In this document: positions 16,614 to 25,996 of the stretch, piece after piece
How positions within the stretch are numbered: position 1 is the first letter of the stretch
Layout: each line of letters starts with the position of its first letter
Assembly: GCA_964423205.1 (NCBI GenBank)
Contig: CAYRDX010000019.1
Coordinates: forward strand, 1 to 64,000
From: UBA6168 sp964423205
Lineage (GTDB): Bacteria; Bacteroidota; Bacteroidia; Chitinophagales; Saprospiraceae
Reading direction: 5' to 3'
Length of the DNA: 64,000 nt
The notes under the pieces: model-generated
Seen by the model: only the letters and a program-made list of their open reading frames with translations
Told to the model about the DNA's origin: nothing
Databases searched by the model: none
Program-made: the position numbers and the translations under genes

Positions 16614-17390
16614 TCATTTGCTGACCTTTCTGATGCTTTCTGTTAAAATCTCATAGACTTTCCTGTATTCCGAATTGTATTCTAAAAATTGAAGGTGCCT
16701 GTCGATGGTCGTGATATCTCCTCTTTTTGCCGGCCCGGTTTGCATTTCGGCCGGGGTGCCCCTGTCCAACTTGGCAACCGTTTCTTTGATGAGCGGTATC
16801 AACATGTCAAAAGGTAATCCTTCCCTCTGTACAATGTCATGCCCGATATGGAAAAGGTGATTGGTGAAGTTGTTAACTACGACAGCGGCAACATGGAGTT
16901 TGGCGCGTTTTTCATCAGATATGGAATAAACATTGGGACAGATTTTCAGAGAAAGTGTGCGGAGCAAATCAAGATCTTCGTTAGTGTTCGCATATACACA
17001 TAAAGGCAATGTTTTGAAATCTGGCTCACTGTTCCTGGACATAGTCTGAAGCGGGTAAAATACTCCAAAACGCCTCAGTCCTATTTCAGCAAAAACAGTA
17101 GTTGGTGTTGCCCCACTGGTGTGAACCAATAACTTATCTGAGAGACCAACACTCACCAACTTGGCAGCAACTTCCTGGATAGCCATGTCATGAACGGCGA
17201 GAATGTACACATCTGCCTCCGCTGTAATCTCAAGTAGTGAATCAGTGGCTTGTGCGTAACCAATGGCTGCACAGACACTCGCTTTGGGGAGTCCCCGGCT
17301 AAAAACCTGGGTAACTTCGATATTAGCCTTTGCAAACTGCCGCGCCAGATGATATCCAACATTACCCGCACCAATAAGGGCAACCTTCAT
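16614..17390 (-). CDS. Rossmann-fold DUF2520 protein
   Basis: A 258-residue protein of the F420/NADP oxidoreductase-like plus DUF2520 type. The N-terminus VALIGAGNVGYHLARQF is a dinucleotide-binding GxGxxG; VFYPLQTMS and HVAAVVVNNFTNHLF mark the helical DUF2520 domain, which resembles the C-terminal domain of ketopantoate and related reductases. It is cytoplasmic with no known substrate. It is likely a NADP-dependent reductase by fold. Confidence 0.82.
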   Translation of the reverse strand: MKVALIGAGNVGYHLARQFAKANIEVTQVFSRGLPKASVCAAIGYAQATDSLLEITAEADVYILAVHDMAIQEVAAKLVSVGLSDKLLVHTSGATPTTVFAEIGLRRFGVFYPLQTMSRNSEPDFKTLPLCVYANTNEDLDLLRTLSLKICPNVYSISDEKRAKLHVAAVVVNNFTNHLFHIGHDIVQREGLPFDMLIPLIKETVAKLDRGTPAEMQTGPAKRGDITTIDRHLQFLEYNSEYRKVYEILTESIRKVSK

Positions 17391-17480
17391 GACTTCTCTG
17401 TTCGAATGTGTTTGAGTAAGTTGTTAACGCCAAGTTTCGCAGACCTTACACAACTCTCTTCCGGTTTGCCGCTACCTAAG

Positions 17481-17550
17481 TAATGAGTCAAAAATAAAGT
17501 AGCCAAATTGTTTTCTTAACCAATTGAAAATCAGTTGGAAAACTTTTGCC
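17481..17550 (+). repeat. 70-bp dispersed repeat, copy 2
   Basis: It matches 14204-14273 at 67 of 70 positions. Inside it, ccaattg (17520-17526) and cagttgg can pair in a small hairpin. It is followed by a GC-rich stretch (gcccttcgggcttcgggg) and a ttttacttttt tail, paralleling the low-complexity tail of copy 1. It sits in the intergenic region between the DUF2520 gene start and the ccmF stop codon. Confidence 0.85.
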
Positions 17551-17607
17551 TGCTTGGCCCTTTAGCCCTTCGGGCTTCGGGGTTGCCCTTTTACTTTTTA
17601 CTTGTTC

Positions 17608-20463
17608 CTAACTTTCTATCACGCGTTTTTTTTCTTTCATTCGATGGAACATGGCAACGCCTAATCCTGTCATCATCAGCAAGGAGCCTAACCAGAAGAT
17701 ATTGATACCAGGAAACACAATGGCCTCGAGCACAATATAGTCAGACCTGAAAGATTTCTTGGCAATTTCCACCGGAACACCATTGAGGTCCGGAAATTGA
17801 CGGGCAATAGCAATATCGATGGTTTCTTTTTCGGGATCGATTCCCATAAACCTGAAATGCAATCCAAGTTCATCGATTTGATCCTTGAAATTAAAGGGAG
17901 AATTGCCTCTGATGAGGTAAACGGGCTCTGCTTTGTAAAGAACTGAGTCAGTTGAATTGTTGTCATCAACGACAAAAGTAGCCCCAATTGCAATGTCACC
18001 TTCCTCTGTCAGCGCATCCGACAGGTCCGGTTCTTTGTTAAAACCTTCAAAAACAAGCGTTAGCGTGTCAATTCTAATCTTATCTCCTATTTTGACGGTG
18101 TAGGTTTTATATCCCAAATTGTTCTCTGACGGAAATATCTTATCCAGGACTTCGTCAGTCAACTTTATTTTCATCGACAACTCATTTACCTGCACAGGAT
18201 ATGCGAACAACAGATTGTTGCGCAAAACAATGCCCGGTGAAACTAAAAGTGTGGTATCCTCGGTCTGAAGTTTTATTCCGAGCCCAAAAGCAAAATCACC
18301 ATCTCCTTTTTTATAGTCAGGATGCTGGAATTCACTTTGCAATCCTGTCAATCTGATTTGCGTGTTAACAACAATCTGCAAACCCGCATTATCTGTCATG
18401 GTATCAGAAATGACCTGTGGCTTATCCGGATAAAGCAGGATTTTGGAATATTTCAGACTATCATCCTGCTCTTTGGCGACTTTGAAATTGGCTTCCCGCA
18501 TGGGTAAAGTGGCTATATGCGAAAAGATGTCCCTGTGAATGTATCTTTTGATGTAGGGCTGGAAGGCTTTCACTTCAACAGCTTCGTTATCATAGATTGC
18601 TTCAGGTTTGATGCGAAACTGCTCCACTACCCTTCCCTGTTCATCCAGACGCTCATAGTTTATCCAATAGGTTCGAATATTACCTTCCATGGTATCACGT
18701 TCATAGGTTACCCTGTAACCACTCATGTACATGGGCATTCCTTTGAATAAGAGAACGTTTTTGTCAACCATTTCCTCATCCAAAAGATTGCGTTGCACCA
18801 TGGGGTTGTTGGAAATGTTCTGTTTGTTGAGCCCGGAAGCGATGATACCCACTATCATAAGGCCGAAACCCAAATGCGCCAGAGTTGAACCACCTCTTTT
18901 CAGGTTCCCTTTCAAATAGTTGAAAAGGTAATCGGCGTTGGATGCAACCGTAAAAAAACCAGAAAAGGTAAGCAACCAATATTGCCACTGGCCCAGTTCT
19001 ACCCAAAAACTCATTGCCACAGTCAACGCAACCGCTATTCCTGCCGCTATTCCAATTTTCTTGAGAAATTTCGGAACAGCAGAACTCCAGTTGAATTCTT
19101 TGTAGCGCAAATATTGAACTGCACCGGATAACAATCCAATAAAGACAGCTATCCATAGTTGGTATTTGTTATAGTGGTCAACTGGGTCAGTTATCGTTAA
19201 TCCCTTGAAACCCGGATCAAATACACGGACGATTTTGTTGTAAACAGGAAGAGACGTTGAAGCAGTAATGATAACTACAGAAAATAACAGTACCAGTGCT
19301 CCAATAAACATCCAGAATTCGCGTGAAGGAACGGTTTCTTCTTTTTCGGGTTCCGGAACCGTTTTCCATCTCAAGATGAGCAGAGCTGCCCCTAATCCAA
19401 GAAAGGTAAATATGAACAAGAGCAATTGGGTCTCCAGTCCCATTTCAGTAAAGGCATGTACGGAACTTTCGCCCAGAATTCCACTCCTGGTCAGGAAAGT
19501 TGAATACAAAACGAATACAAAGGAAATAAGGTAGAAGAAGTAAGTGCTGCGCAAAGAATAACCCGTTTTCCTTGCTATCAGGTGAGTGTGCAAACCTGCA
19601 AGCAGAGTCAGCCAGGGTACAAGCGACATATTTTCGACAGGGTCCCATGCCCAATAACCACCAAAACTCAGTGCCTCATAAGCCCAGGCTCCACCCATCA
19701 GGATACCTAAGCCCAATGTTGCAGAGGAAAATAATACCCAAGGCAGTGCTGGTTGCAGCCATTCTTTATGTTGCCCTGTCCAAAGCCCTGCAACAGCGTA
19801 GGCAAACGGGAAAATCGTAGAGGAAAAACCAATAAACAAAACAGGCGGGTGGATGGTCATCCAGTAATTTTGCAGCAATGGGTTGAGACCGTTACCTTCT
19901 ATCATCTGCAGGTAATCTGCATTATTGAACAAAGGCACATCCATTACATCTCGCAATAGGAGCATAGGACTCACCCCAATTTTCGTCTCCGGTCCAATAT
20001 AAACACCCAGTATCATAGAGGTAATAAAAACCTGTACGAAGGCTAAGGTCGCCAACACAGGTGATTTCCAGCTACCTCCATTTTTTAAAACAATAAATCC
20101 CAGTACGACATTCCAGAATGACCAAAGAAGAAAAGAGCCTTCCTGCCCTTCCCAAAAGGCAGAAAAAATATAGCGAAAAGGAAGATCGGCTGAAACATGC
20201 TGCCATACGTACTGATACTCAAAATACTTGTTGAGCATCACGTAAAAAATGGTCGCAATGATGGTGAATACGCTCAGGCCCTGAATGATGAAAGAATAGT
20301 TACCTATTTTGTTCCAATTGACTGCTTCCGGGGTGTTGCGTCGCTGTGTGGCAAAAGCATAAGCCACGACGGATAAGAGACTGGAAACAAAAGCCAGAAC
20401 TATGGCAAATTGTCCAATGTATTTAGGCATCAGGTGCTCCCCGATGTATTGTATTTCTTGCAT
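17608..20463 (-). CDS. ccmF: Cytochrome c biogenesis protein CcsA/CcmF (haem lyase)
   Basis: A 951-residue polytopic inner-membrane protein. About 15 hydrophobic segments occupy the first ~550 residues and include the haem-handling tryptophan-rich motif GGYWAWDPVEN, plus HPPVLFIGF. A large soluble periplasmic domain (roughly 580-910) follows and a last membrane helix lies near the C-terminus (WLGSLLMMTGLGVAMFH). This is the CcmF side of cytochrome c maturation system I, ligating haem to CxxCH motifs. It follows ccmE on the same strand, 40 bases apart. Its clients could include the CcoO, CcoP, Nos-linked and other c-type cytochromes encoded in this window. Confidence 0.92.
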   Translation of the reverse strand: MQEIQYIGEHLMPKYIGQFAIVLAFVSSLLSVVAYAFATQRRNTPEAVNWNKIGNYSFIIQGLSVFTIIATIFYVMLNKYFEYQYVWQHVSADLPFRYIFSAFWEGQEGSFLLWSFWNVVLGFIVLKNGGSWKSPVLATLAFVQVFITSMILGVYIGPETKIGVSPMLLLRDVMDVPLFNNADYLQMIEGNGLNPLLQNYWMTIHPPVLFIGFSSTIFPFAYAVAGLWTGQHKEWLQPALPWVLFSSATLGLGILMGGAWAYEALSFGGYWAWDPVENMSLVPWLTLLAGLHTHLIARKTGYSLRSTYFFYLISFVFVLYSTFLTRSGILGESSVHAFTEMGLETQLLLFIFTFLGLGAALLILRWKTVPEPEKEETVPSREFWMFIGALVLLFSVVIITASTSLPVYNKIVRVFDPGFKGLTITDPVDHYNKYQLWIAVFIGLLSGAVQYLRYKEFNWSSAVPKFLKKIGIAAGIAVALTVAMSFWVELGQWQYWLLTFSGFFTVASNADYLFNYLKGNLKRGGSTLAHLGFGLMIVGIIASGLNKQNISNNPMVQRNLLDEEMVDKNVLLFKGMPMYMSGYRVTYERDTMEGNIRTYWINYERLDEQGRVVEQFRIKPEAIYDNEAVEVKAFQPYIKRYIHRDIFSHIATLPMREANFKVAKEQDDSLKYSKILLYPDKPQVISDTMTDNAGLQIVVNTQIRLTGLQSEFQHPDYKKGDGDFAFGLGIKLQTEDTTLLVSPGIVLRNNLLFAYPVQVNELSMKIKLTDEVLDKIFPSENNLGYKTYTVKIGDKIRIDTLTLVFEGFNKEPDLSDALTEEGDIAIGATFVVDDNNSTDSVLYKAEPVYLIRGNSPFNFKDQIDELGLHFRFMGIDPEKETIDIAIARQFPDLNGVPVEIAKKSFRSDYIVLEAIVFPGINIFWLGSLLMMTGLGVAMFHRMKEKKRVIES

Positions 20464-20503
20464 AAGAACTTAGAATGGAGGGTGAGTTACTTTGGTTGAG
20501 TGT

Positions 20504-20899
20504 CTATCCTTTTTCAGATTTGATGTACAATTCCTCGTCTTTGTATTTCGAGGGGCATTTCAATAAAATATCAGTAGCGACGAAGGCATCGCCCTTCATT
20601 TTACCCGTCAGAACCACCTGCTCCGACATTTCAAAGTCTTGAGGCTTAGCCCCGAGCAACACAACCTTGTGCTCTTCGCCTTTTGCATCCCTGATATGGA
20701 AGGTAAAGCGATTGGGGTCGATTTTTGGATCGTAAACCATTTCTTTATCTTTTGCCAGGCTACCGGCAATTTTCACCTTCTTTCCGCTATCCCTCGCATC
20801 TTCGAAAGAGGCATAACTGCTCACGTCGGCAGCAGCATTGGTCAACATGGCAATGGCTACTCCCACCATAATTATTGCGACGATATAAACTTTCTTCAT
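20504..20899 (-). CDS. ccmE: Cytochrome c maturation protein CcmE, CxxxY variant
   Basis: A 131-residue periplasmic haem chaperone with an N-terminal membrane anchor (residues 4-24) and an OB-fold body. E. coli CcmE binds haem covalently through a His in an HxxxY motif. Here the equivalent segment is LLKCPSKYKDE with Cys115 and Tyr119, a CxxxY motif as known for Desulfovibrio and archaeal CcmE. It precedes ccmF in a likely two-gene operon. The remaining ccm genes are not in the window. Confidence 0.9.
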   Translation of the reverse strand: MKKVYIVAIIMVGVAIAMLTNAAADVSSYASFEDARDSGKKVKIAGSLAKDKEMVYDPKIDPNRFTFHIRDAKGEEHKVVLLGAKPQDFEMSEQVVLTGKMKGDAFVATDILLKCPSKYKDEELYIKSEKG

Positions 20900-21003
20900 T
20901 GTGACAGAATTTTTGCAAAAATATACACTTCGTGAAAAACTGCAACATTACAGCATCAAACATCCCTGCTTCCGATCAGTTCATGAAGCTTTATACTTTT
21001 AGT

Positions 21004-22041
21004 TTATTTAACAAATACCACCATCTCACTACTGGAGATTATTTTACCGATGGGTTCCAAAACAATTCCCTCAGCAAAGGTTGTCTGATGAAATTCAGCC
21101 TCAGCCGCTGGAGCAACGGATACCAACAAACCTCCACTGGTTTGTGGATCACTCAGAATAAAACGGAAATCGTCAGAAGGTATATCTACTTTTTGGCTAT
21201 AGCTACTCCAATTTCGATGTGTACCCCCTGGAATGCAGCCTTTTGAGATGTAATTCAAGATGGCGGAATTATCGAGCATGGGAACTTTTTCAGTCCATAT
21301 CTCGGCGCTAACTCCTGAAGCTTCACACATTTCGATAAGGTGCCCGAGCAATCCAAATCCCGTAACATCGGTCATGGCTGTCACACCAGATATTTTTCCG
21401 AATGACTGCCCAAGACTGTTAAGTCTCAACATACTTTCCACAGCAATTGACTCATGTTCCGGCTGAAGTTTGCCCTGTTTCTGAGCGGTGGTAAGAACAC
21501 CAACTCCCAAAGGTTTGGTTAGGTAAAGTTTGTTGCCCGGTTTGGCGCCGCTGTTTTTTTTCAGGTGCTCGAGTTTCACCCTGCCACTAACCGCCAAACC
21601 GAAAATTGGCTCAGGACTGTCAATACTATGACCTCCCGCCAGCGGGATACCCACATCTTCACATACTTGACGACTCCCTTGCAGTACTTTACCGGCCACC
21701 TGCGGAGAAAGTTTATCGACAGGCCATCCCAGAATTGCAATAGCCAGAATCGGAGTTCCGCCCATGGCATATACATCGCTGATAGCGTTAACTGATGCTA
21801 TTTTTCCGAAGTTTTCAGGATCATCCACTATCGGCATGAAGAAGTCGGTGGTACTTATCAAAGCCGTACCATCGCCCAAATCCAGAACTGCGGCGTCATC
21901 ACATTCCTGATTGCCGACAAGAAGAGAATCATACTTTTTTACTGATTTGGTAAAATGCAGCATTTGGCTCAGAATCGATGGCGAAATTTTACAACCACAA
22001 CCTGCGCCATGACTGTATTGTGTCAAGCGTATTGATTCCAT
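21004..22041 (-). CDS. selD: Selenide, water dikinase (selenophosphate synthetase)
   Basis: A 345-residue enzyme that makes selenophosphate from selenide and ATP. I place the start at the ATG at 22041 because the protein then reads MESIRLTQYSHGAGCGCKIS, matching the E. coli N-terminus; ATG codons at 22053 and 22059 and a TTG at 22071 are in frame. Cys15, Cys17 and Lys18 correspond to E. coli Cys17, Cys19 and Lys20, and it uses Cys rather than Sec. The ATG follows the mnmH stop within a TGAAATG overlap zone, so the pair is very likely translationally coupled. Confidence 0.93.
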   Translation of the reverse strand: MESIRLTQYSHGAGCGCKISPSILSQMLHFTKSVKKYDSLLVGNQECDDAAVLDLGDGTALISTTDFFMPIVDDPENFGKIASVNAISDVYAMGGTPILAIAILGWPVDKLSPQVAGKVLQGSRQVCEDVGIPLAGGHSIDSPEPIFGLAVSGRVKLEHLKKNSGAKPGNKLYLTKPLGVGVLTTAQKQGKLQPEHESIAVESMLRLNSLGQSFGKISGVTAMTDVTGFGLLGHLIEMCEASGVSAEIWTEKVPMLDNSAILNYISKGCIPGGTHRNWSSYSQKVDIPSDDFRFILSDPQTSGGLLVSVAPAAEAEFHQTTFAEGIVLEPIGKIISSSEMVVFVK

Positions 22042-22042
22042 T

Positions 22043-23077
22043 TCAGATATCATGTTCATTCGCAAACTCAATTAATTTTCTGGCGGTTTCAGGCGGTTCA
22101 ATATCTTTCAACTCCAGGCTGAATCGTTGGGAAAAACCACCCAATGATGTTGCATGCAAATAGGCTTTGTCATAGTAATTCAACACAATTCCCGTCGCAG
22201 TTCCAAAGTCCCCGGCTTCCAAGTTTTCAAGGGCAGCCTTTACATTTTGACCGCCCATTCGCCTTTCAATCTTCTTGACTGATTCCTCGAGATCGATTTT
22301 CGGGAAGCAGGCATAATCATTTACCAGACGCTTTACCCGGATTTCAAACGGAACCTCCAGATGAATAAGAATGGAAGATTTTATTTGCTCCCAAAATCCA
22401 TCGGGAATAAACATCTTTCCAATGGTGCGGCTTTCGTTTTCCACCCATGTTCTGCGTTCAGGGTCAATTTCGTTAAATCGTTTAAACAGTTCGTTTTCAA
22501 ATTGTTCAACTGTGGGTTGTGGTAATTCACCCAATGCGCCAAAAGCGGAACCTTTGTGTCTGGCTATTCCTTCAAGGTCGATGACTTGTTCGCCAAACTT
22601 CTGAAGTTCGTGCAGTACATCGGTTTTCCCACTTCCTGTTTTACCACCCAATACGATAAAGCGAGATTTTCTGTTTTGAAAAGCCTGTAATACAAACTGC
22701 CTGTAAGCCTTATAACCTCCAATAATTGTCTGAACCCTGAACCCGGCAAATTGCAGCAGTAGTGCAAGGCTGGCACTACGCTGCCCGCCCCTCGAGCAAT
22801 GTACAGTTACATGCTTATGAGGTGCGACCGCATTGGCACTTTCAAGGTATAGATTCAATTTTGGCCCTACAATTTCCAACCCTTTTTGAAATGCGACCTC
22901 CCTACCCTTTTGTTTGTACAATGTACCAACAACAGCGCGTTCCTCATTTAAGAAAAGTGGAATGTTGACTGCACCTGGAATGTGTCCCTGGGTGAACTCT
23001 GACGGAGATCTGACATCTATCAAGACACAGTCAGTATTATCTTCGGCAAACCAATCGTTTATGGAAATCGTTTTCAC
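22043..23077 (-). CDS. mnmH: tRNA 2-selenouridine synthase
   Basis: A 344-residue protein with an N-terminal rhodanese domain carrying the active Cys94 in VHCSRGGQRS, then a P-loop domain with GGKTGSGKT at residues 144-152. This is the MnmH/SelU layout: it converts 2-thiouridine at the wobble position of certain tRNAs to 2-selenouridine through a geranylated intermediate, using selenophosphate. It is the first gene of the selenium pair with selD. No selA, selB or tRNA-Sec lies in the window. Confidence 0.94.
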   Translation of the reverse strand: MKTISINDWFAEDNTDCVLIDVRSPSEFTQGHIPGAVNIPLFLNEERAVVGTLYKQKGREVAFQKGLEIVGPKLNLYLESANAVAPHKHVTVHCSRGGQRSASLALLLQFAGFRVQTIIGGYKAYRQFVLQAFQNRKSRFIVLGGKTGSGKTDVLHELQKFGEQVIDLEGIARHKGSAFGALGELPQPTVEQFENELFKRFNEIDPERRTWVENESRTIGKMFIPDGFWEQIKSSILIHLEVPFEIRVKRLVNDYACFPKIDLEESVKKIERRMGGQNVKAALENLEAGDFGTATGIVLNYYDKAYLHATSLGGFSQRFSLELKDIEPPETARKLIEFANEHDI

Positions 23078-23304
23078 TTAGCTGGAACCTAAATCCCTGA
23101 TTAGGGCTGATTTATTATAACAGCCTGAAACCTAATATTTTAAAGGAGGGGTGAAGGTAATAAAAAGTTAAGCTATCCTCAGTAGATTTACTGGCGGAGT
23201 TTTTTTTGCAGATAAAATGCATTCCTTTATCGAATGGATTTCGGTTGGGTAGTCTTTTTTTCCAACCTTCGGCAAGTTTTATAAAACTCTTACACCCTCA
23301 AAAT

Positions 23305-24564
23305 ATGAAAATTCTTTTACGGATATTTTTCGAAAGTGTCAGCCAGGCATTCCAACAACTCACGGGGAACAAGCTTCGCAGCTTTTTATCTCTTCTAGGC
23401 ATTACCATTGGAATCGTCTGTATAATAGGGGTTCAGTCAGCTGTGGATTCTCTTCAGGACAATGTGATGGGTAGTCTGAAAAAATTAGGTGACGACGTGG
23501 TTTATGTTCAAAAAATGCCCTGGACTGAAGACCCTCATGAAAATTATTGGAAATACATCAAGAGACCAAGTCCCGACTACAATGATTTTGAAGCTATCAA
23601 AGAAAAAGCAAAAACAGTTGGGGCGGTTGACTATCATGTTTTCATAGGCACAAAGACCATTAAATGGCGTTCCAATAGTGTTGAAAGAACTTACGTTACT
23701 GCTGTCACTTTTGAACTCGACAAGATATTTGCACTCGAATTCGATAAAGGCAGATACTACACTCCAACAGAGTACCACTATGGCATGAATAAGATCATGA
23801 TAGGGTTTAAAGTTGCTGATGCCCTTTTTGGAAACGTAGATCCCATTGGTAAAACAGTGAATCTGGGCGGTAGAGACATGGAGGTTATCGGTGTATTTGC
23901 CAAGTCAGGAAAAGATGTTTTGAAAGTCCTTGACTTCGACGAAAGTGTTATTGTCGGTTATGAATTGGCAAAGAAGATTGCCAACGTGAGAACAACTCAT
24001 TTCTGGGGCACTACTGTAAACGTCAAAGCAGCACCTGGTATCAAATACGAGCAGCTCAAAGATGACATCACAGGCGTTTTGCGTGCTGAAAGAGGATTGA
24101 AGCCCAAAGAGGAAAATAATTTTGCCATAAACAACCTGTCTATATTAGCTAATCTGATGAACCAGTTCTTTGATGTTCTGAATATGGTTGGTTGGGTCAT
24201 AGGTGGTTTTGCCATTTTGGTGGGCATGTTCAGTGTCGCCAACATTATGTTTGTCTCTGTGAAAGAACGGACCAATATTATAGGTATCAAAAAAGCTCTT
24301 GGAGCCAAACAATCCGTAATTCTTTCGGAGTTTTTGATCGAATCAGTCATTTTGTGCATAGTAGGAGGGCTTATTGGATTAGGTGTGGTTTACGCTATCC
24401 TTAAGTTGCTAACCAATGTCATGGCTTATGAGGTTTATCTCAGCTTCGATAACATTATTTTTGGTTTAGGGCTTTCTTTCGTTGTAGGGGTAATCTCCGG
24501 ATTGATTCCTGCATCCCAGGCAGCAAAAATGGACCCTGTGGAAGCTATAAGGCATGGGGTTTAA
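23305..24564 (+). CDS. ABC transporter permease, MacB/FtsX type
   Basis: A 419-residue protein from the ATG at 23305; the frame is open upstream to 23206 but the added residues are not family-like. It has an N-terminal membrane helix (SFLSLLGITIGIVCIIGV), a periplasmic MacB-type domain (~45-290), and three C-terminal helices (IGGFAILVGMFSVANIMFVSVKERT, then VILCIVGGLIGLGVVYAIL, then FGLGLSFVVGVISGLIPA). It ends in the conserved AAKMDPVEAIRHGV. The partner ATPase is not adjacent. Substrate unknown; such permeases often move lipoproteins, peptides or antibiotics. Confidence 0.88.
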   Translation: MKILLRIFFESVSQAFQQLTGNKLRSFLSLLGITIGIVCIIGVQSAVDSLQDNVMGSLKKLGDDVVYVQKMPWTEDPHENYWKYIKRPSPDYNDFEAIKEKAKTVGAVDYHVFIGTKTIKWRSNSVERTYVTAVTFELDKIFALEFDKGRYYTPTEYHYGMNKIMIGFKVADALFGNVDPIGKTVNLGGRDMEVIGVFAKSGKDVLKVLDFDESVIVGYELAKKIANVRTTHFWGTTVNVKAAPGIKYEQLKDDITGVLRAERGLKPKEENNFAINNLSILANLMNQFFDVLNMVGWVIGGFAILVGMFSVANIMFVSVKERTNIIGIKKALGAKQSVILSEFLIESVILCIVGGLIGLGVVYAILKLLTNVMAYEVYLSFDNIIFGLGLSFVVGVISGLIPASQAAKMDPVEAIRHGV

Positions 24565-24615
24565 TTTTATTTTTAGGTCAAAGGCAACTTTTGTAATTCC
24601 TTCAAACAATTTCAG

Positions 24616-25434
24616 ATGTATCCAATAGAAGGATTCACAGCATTCACTCACGATGACAAAAAGAATTTCTTCCTGATTGCAGGCCCTTGCGTTGTTGAAG
24701 GAAAAGAAAATGCTTTTTCCGTTGCGGAAGAAGTCTCATCAATTTGCTCTGATTTAGGCATCCCTTACATTTTCAAAGCCTCCTACCGTAAAGCCAACCG
24801 GTCCAGCATGGCGTCTTTTACTGGGATAGGTGACAAAAAAGCATTGGATATCCTGGGTCAGGTACGCGAAAAATTCAACGTACCGGTTACCACCGATATT
24901 CATGCTGTCGAGGAAGCTGACATGGCAGCTGACTATGTTGATGTCATTCAAATTCCGGCCTTTTTATGCAGACAAACAGAATTGTTGATAGCAGCCGCCA
25001 AGACAGGAAAGGTTATCAATGTGAAAAAAGGCCAGTTTCTGAGTGCAGAATCCATGCGCTTTGTCGTGGAAAAAATAAGAAGAAATGGCAATGAAAAAGT
25101 GATTCTGACAGAAAGGGGAACCACTTTTGGTTACCAGGATCTGGTAGTGGATTACCGGGGTATCCCATTGATGCAGGCTTTTGAGGTGCCGGTAGTACTC
25201 GATTGCACCCATTCACTACAAAGACCCAATCAGGCAACTGGTATCACTGGTGGGACGCCGGCACTCATCAGCACCATTGCTGCGGCAGGTGTTGCGGCAA
25301 ATGTGGATGGCGTATTCATTGAAACACACCCTGACCCCTCCTCCGCAAAATCGGATGGGGACAATATGCTCCCGCTAGAAAACCTAAGACCCTTAATGGA
25401 GAAATTGATGCGCATCAAATCTGCCATTGCGTAG
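24616..25434 (+). CDS. kdsA: 3-deoxy-8-phosphooctulonate (KDO-8-P) synthase
   Basis: A 272-residue aldolase of the DAHP/KDO8P synthase family. Recognisable segments include LIAGPCVVEG, IFKASYRKANRSS, TDIHAVEEADMAADYVDVIQIPAFLCRQT, VKKGQFL and LDCTHSLQRPN. It condenses phosphoenolpyruvate with arabinose 5-phosphate to give KDO-8-phosphate for the inner core of lipopolysaccharide. It acts in the cytoplasm and lies 51 bases after the permease on the same strand. Confidence 0.96.
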   Translation: MYPIEGFTAFTHDDKKNFFLIAGPCVVEGKENAFSVAEEVSSICSDLGIPYIFKASYRKANRSSMASFTGIGDKKALDILGQVREKFNVPVTTDIHAVEEADMAADYVDVIQIPAFLCRQTELLIAAAKTGKVINVKKGQFLSAESMRFVVEKIRRNGNEKVILTERGTTFGYQDLVVDYRGIPLMQAFEVPVVLDCTHSLQRPNQATGITGGTPALISTIAAAGVAANVDGVFIETHPDPSSAKSDGDNMLPLENLRPLMEKLMRIKSAIA

Positions 25435-25498
25435 GGGTGTTATTTTAAATCTAAAAGCAGCTTCAAAACATTTAACGCGCTCTGCCGTTTTTTTATTC

Positions 25499-25957
25499 AT
25501 GTTTCAAAGAACAAGAAAAAAACTTCTAAGCCGTATAACTATGGCTGTGTTAATTGTGACTGCTGGATGGATAACTTCCAGAGCGCAAATGGAAAAGACT
25601 ATTCACCAGTCTTTCATGCTGGAGAATGTGAAGTCGGTATCGTTGCAATTAAATTGGGATATTGAAATAGTTCCCTGGGAAGGAAGCGCCTTAATGACCG
25701 AAACTGTGGTTAAACTTTATGATGCATCTCCGGCAATTTTGAATTATCTCATTGAAGAGGAGAAAAGATACGCCATCAACGCCACCAGCCTTTCTGATTC
25801 CCTCTTGCTGAGGTCAAACGAAAAAAAAAGGGAGTATATCCAGACCAAGAATGGTGTTTGTTCCGAAATAGTATTGGTTAAAGTACATGTTCCGAAGGAT
25901 TTCATCGAATCCAAAGACAAGCCAGGATTCTTTATAAGACAAGGCGAGAACAAATAG
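25499..25957 (+). CDS. Hypothetical exported protein
   Basis: A 152-residue protein from the ATG at 25499, where an N-terminal positively charged region and hydrophobic stretch (KLLSRITMAVLIVTAGWITSRAQ) give a plausible signal peptide. A frame overlapping the end of kdsA extends to 25427 but is less likely. The mature part (LENVKSVSLQLNWDIEIVPWEGS...) vaguely resembles the beta-rich GIN/DUF2807-type surface domain, but I cannot assign it with confidence. It lies between kdsA and the COG2509 flavoprotein. Confidence 0.6.
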   Translation: MFQRTRKKLLSRITMAVLIVTAGWITSRAQMEKTIHQSFMLENVKSVSLQLNWDIEIVPWEGSALMTETVVKLYDASPAILNYLIEEEKRYAINATSLSDSLLLRSNEKKREYIQTKNGVCSEIVLVKVHVPKDFIESKDKPGFFIRQGENK

Positions 25958-25996
25958 GAATCGCAAGACGGGCAATCTGATTACCTTTGGCCCGTC

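Noticed and set aside
22042..22071. Upstream selD starts (TTG 22071, ATG 22059, ATG 22053)
   Set aside because: They cannot be excluded, but the ATG at 22041 gives the conserved N-terminus seen in E. coli SelD and sits right at the mnmH stop.
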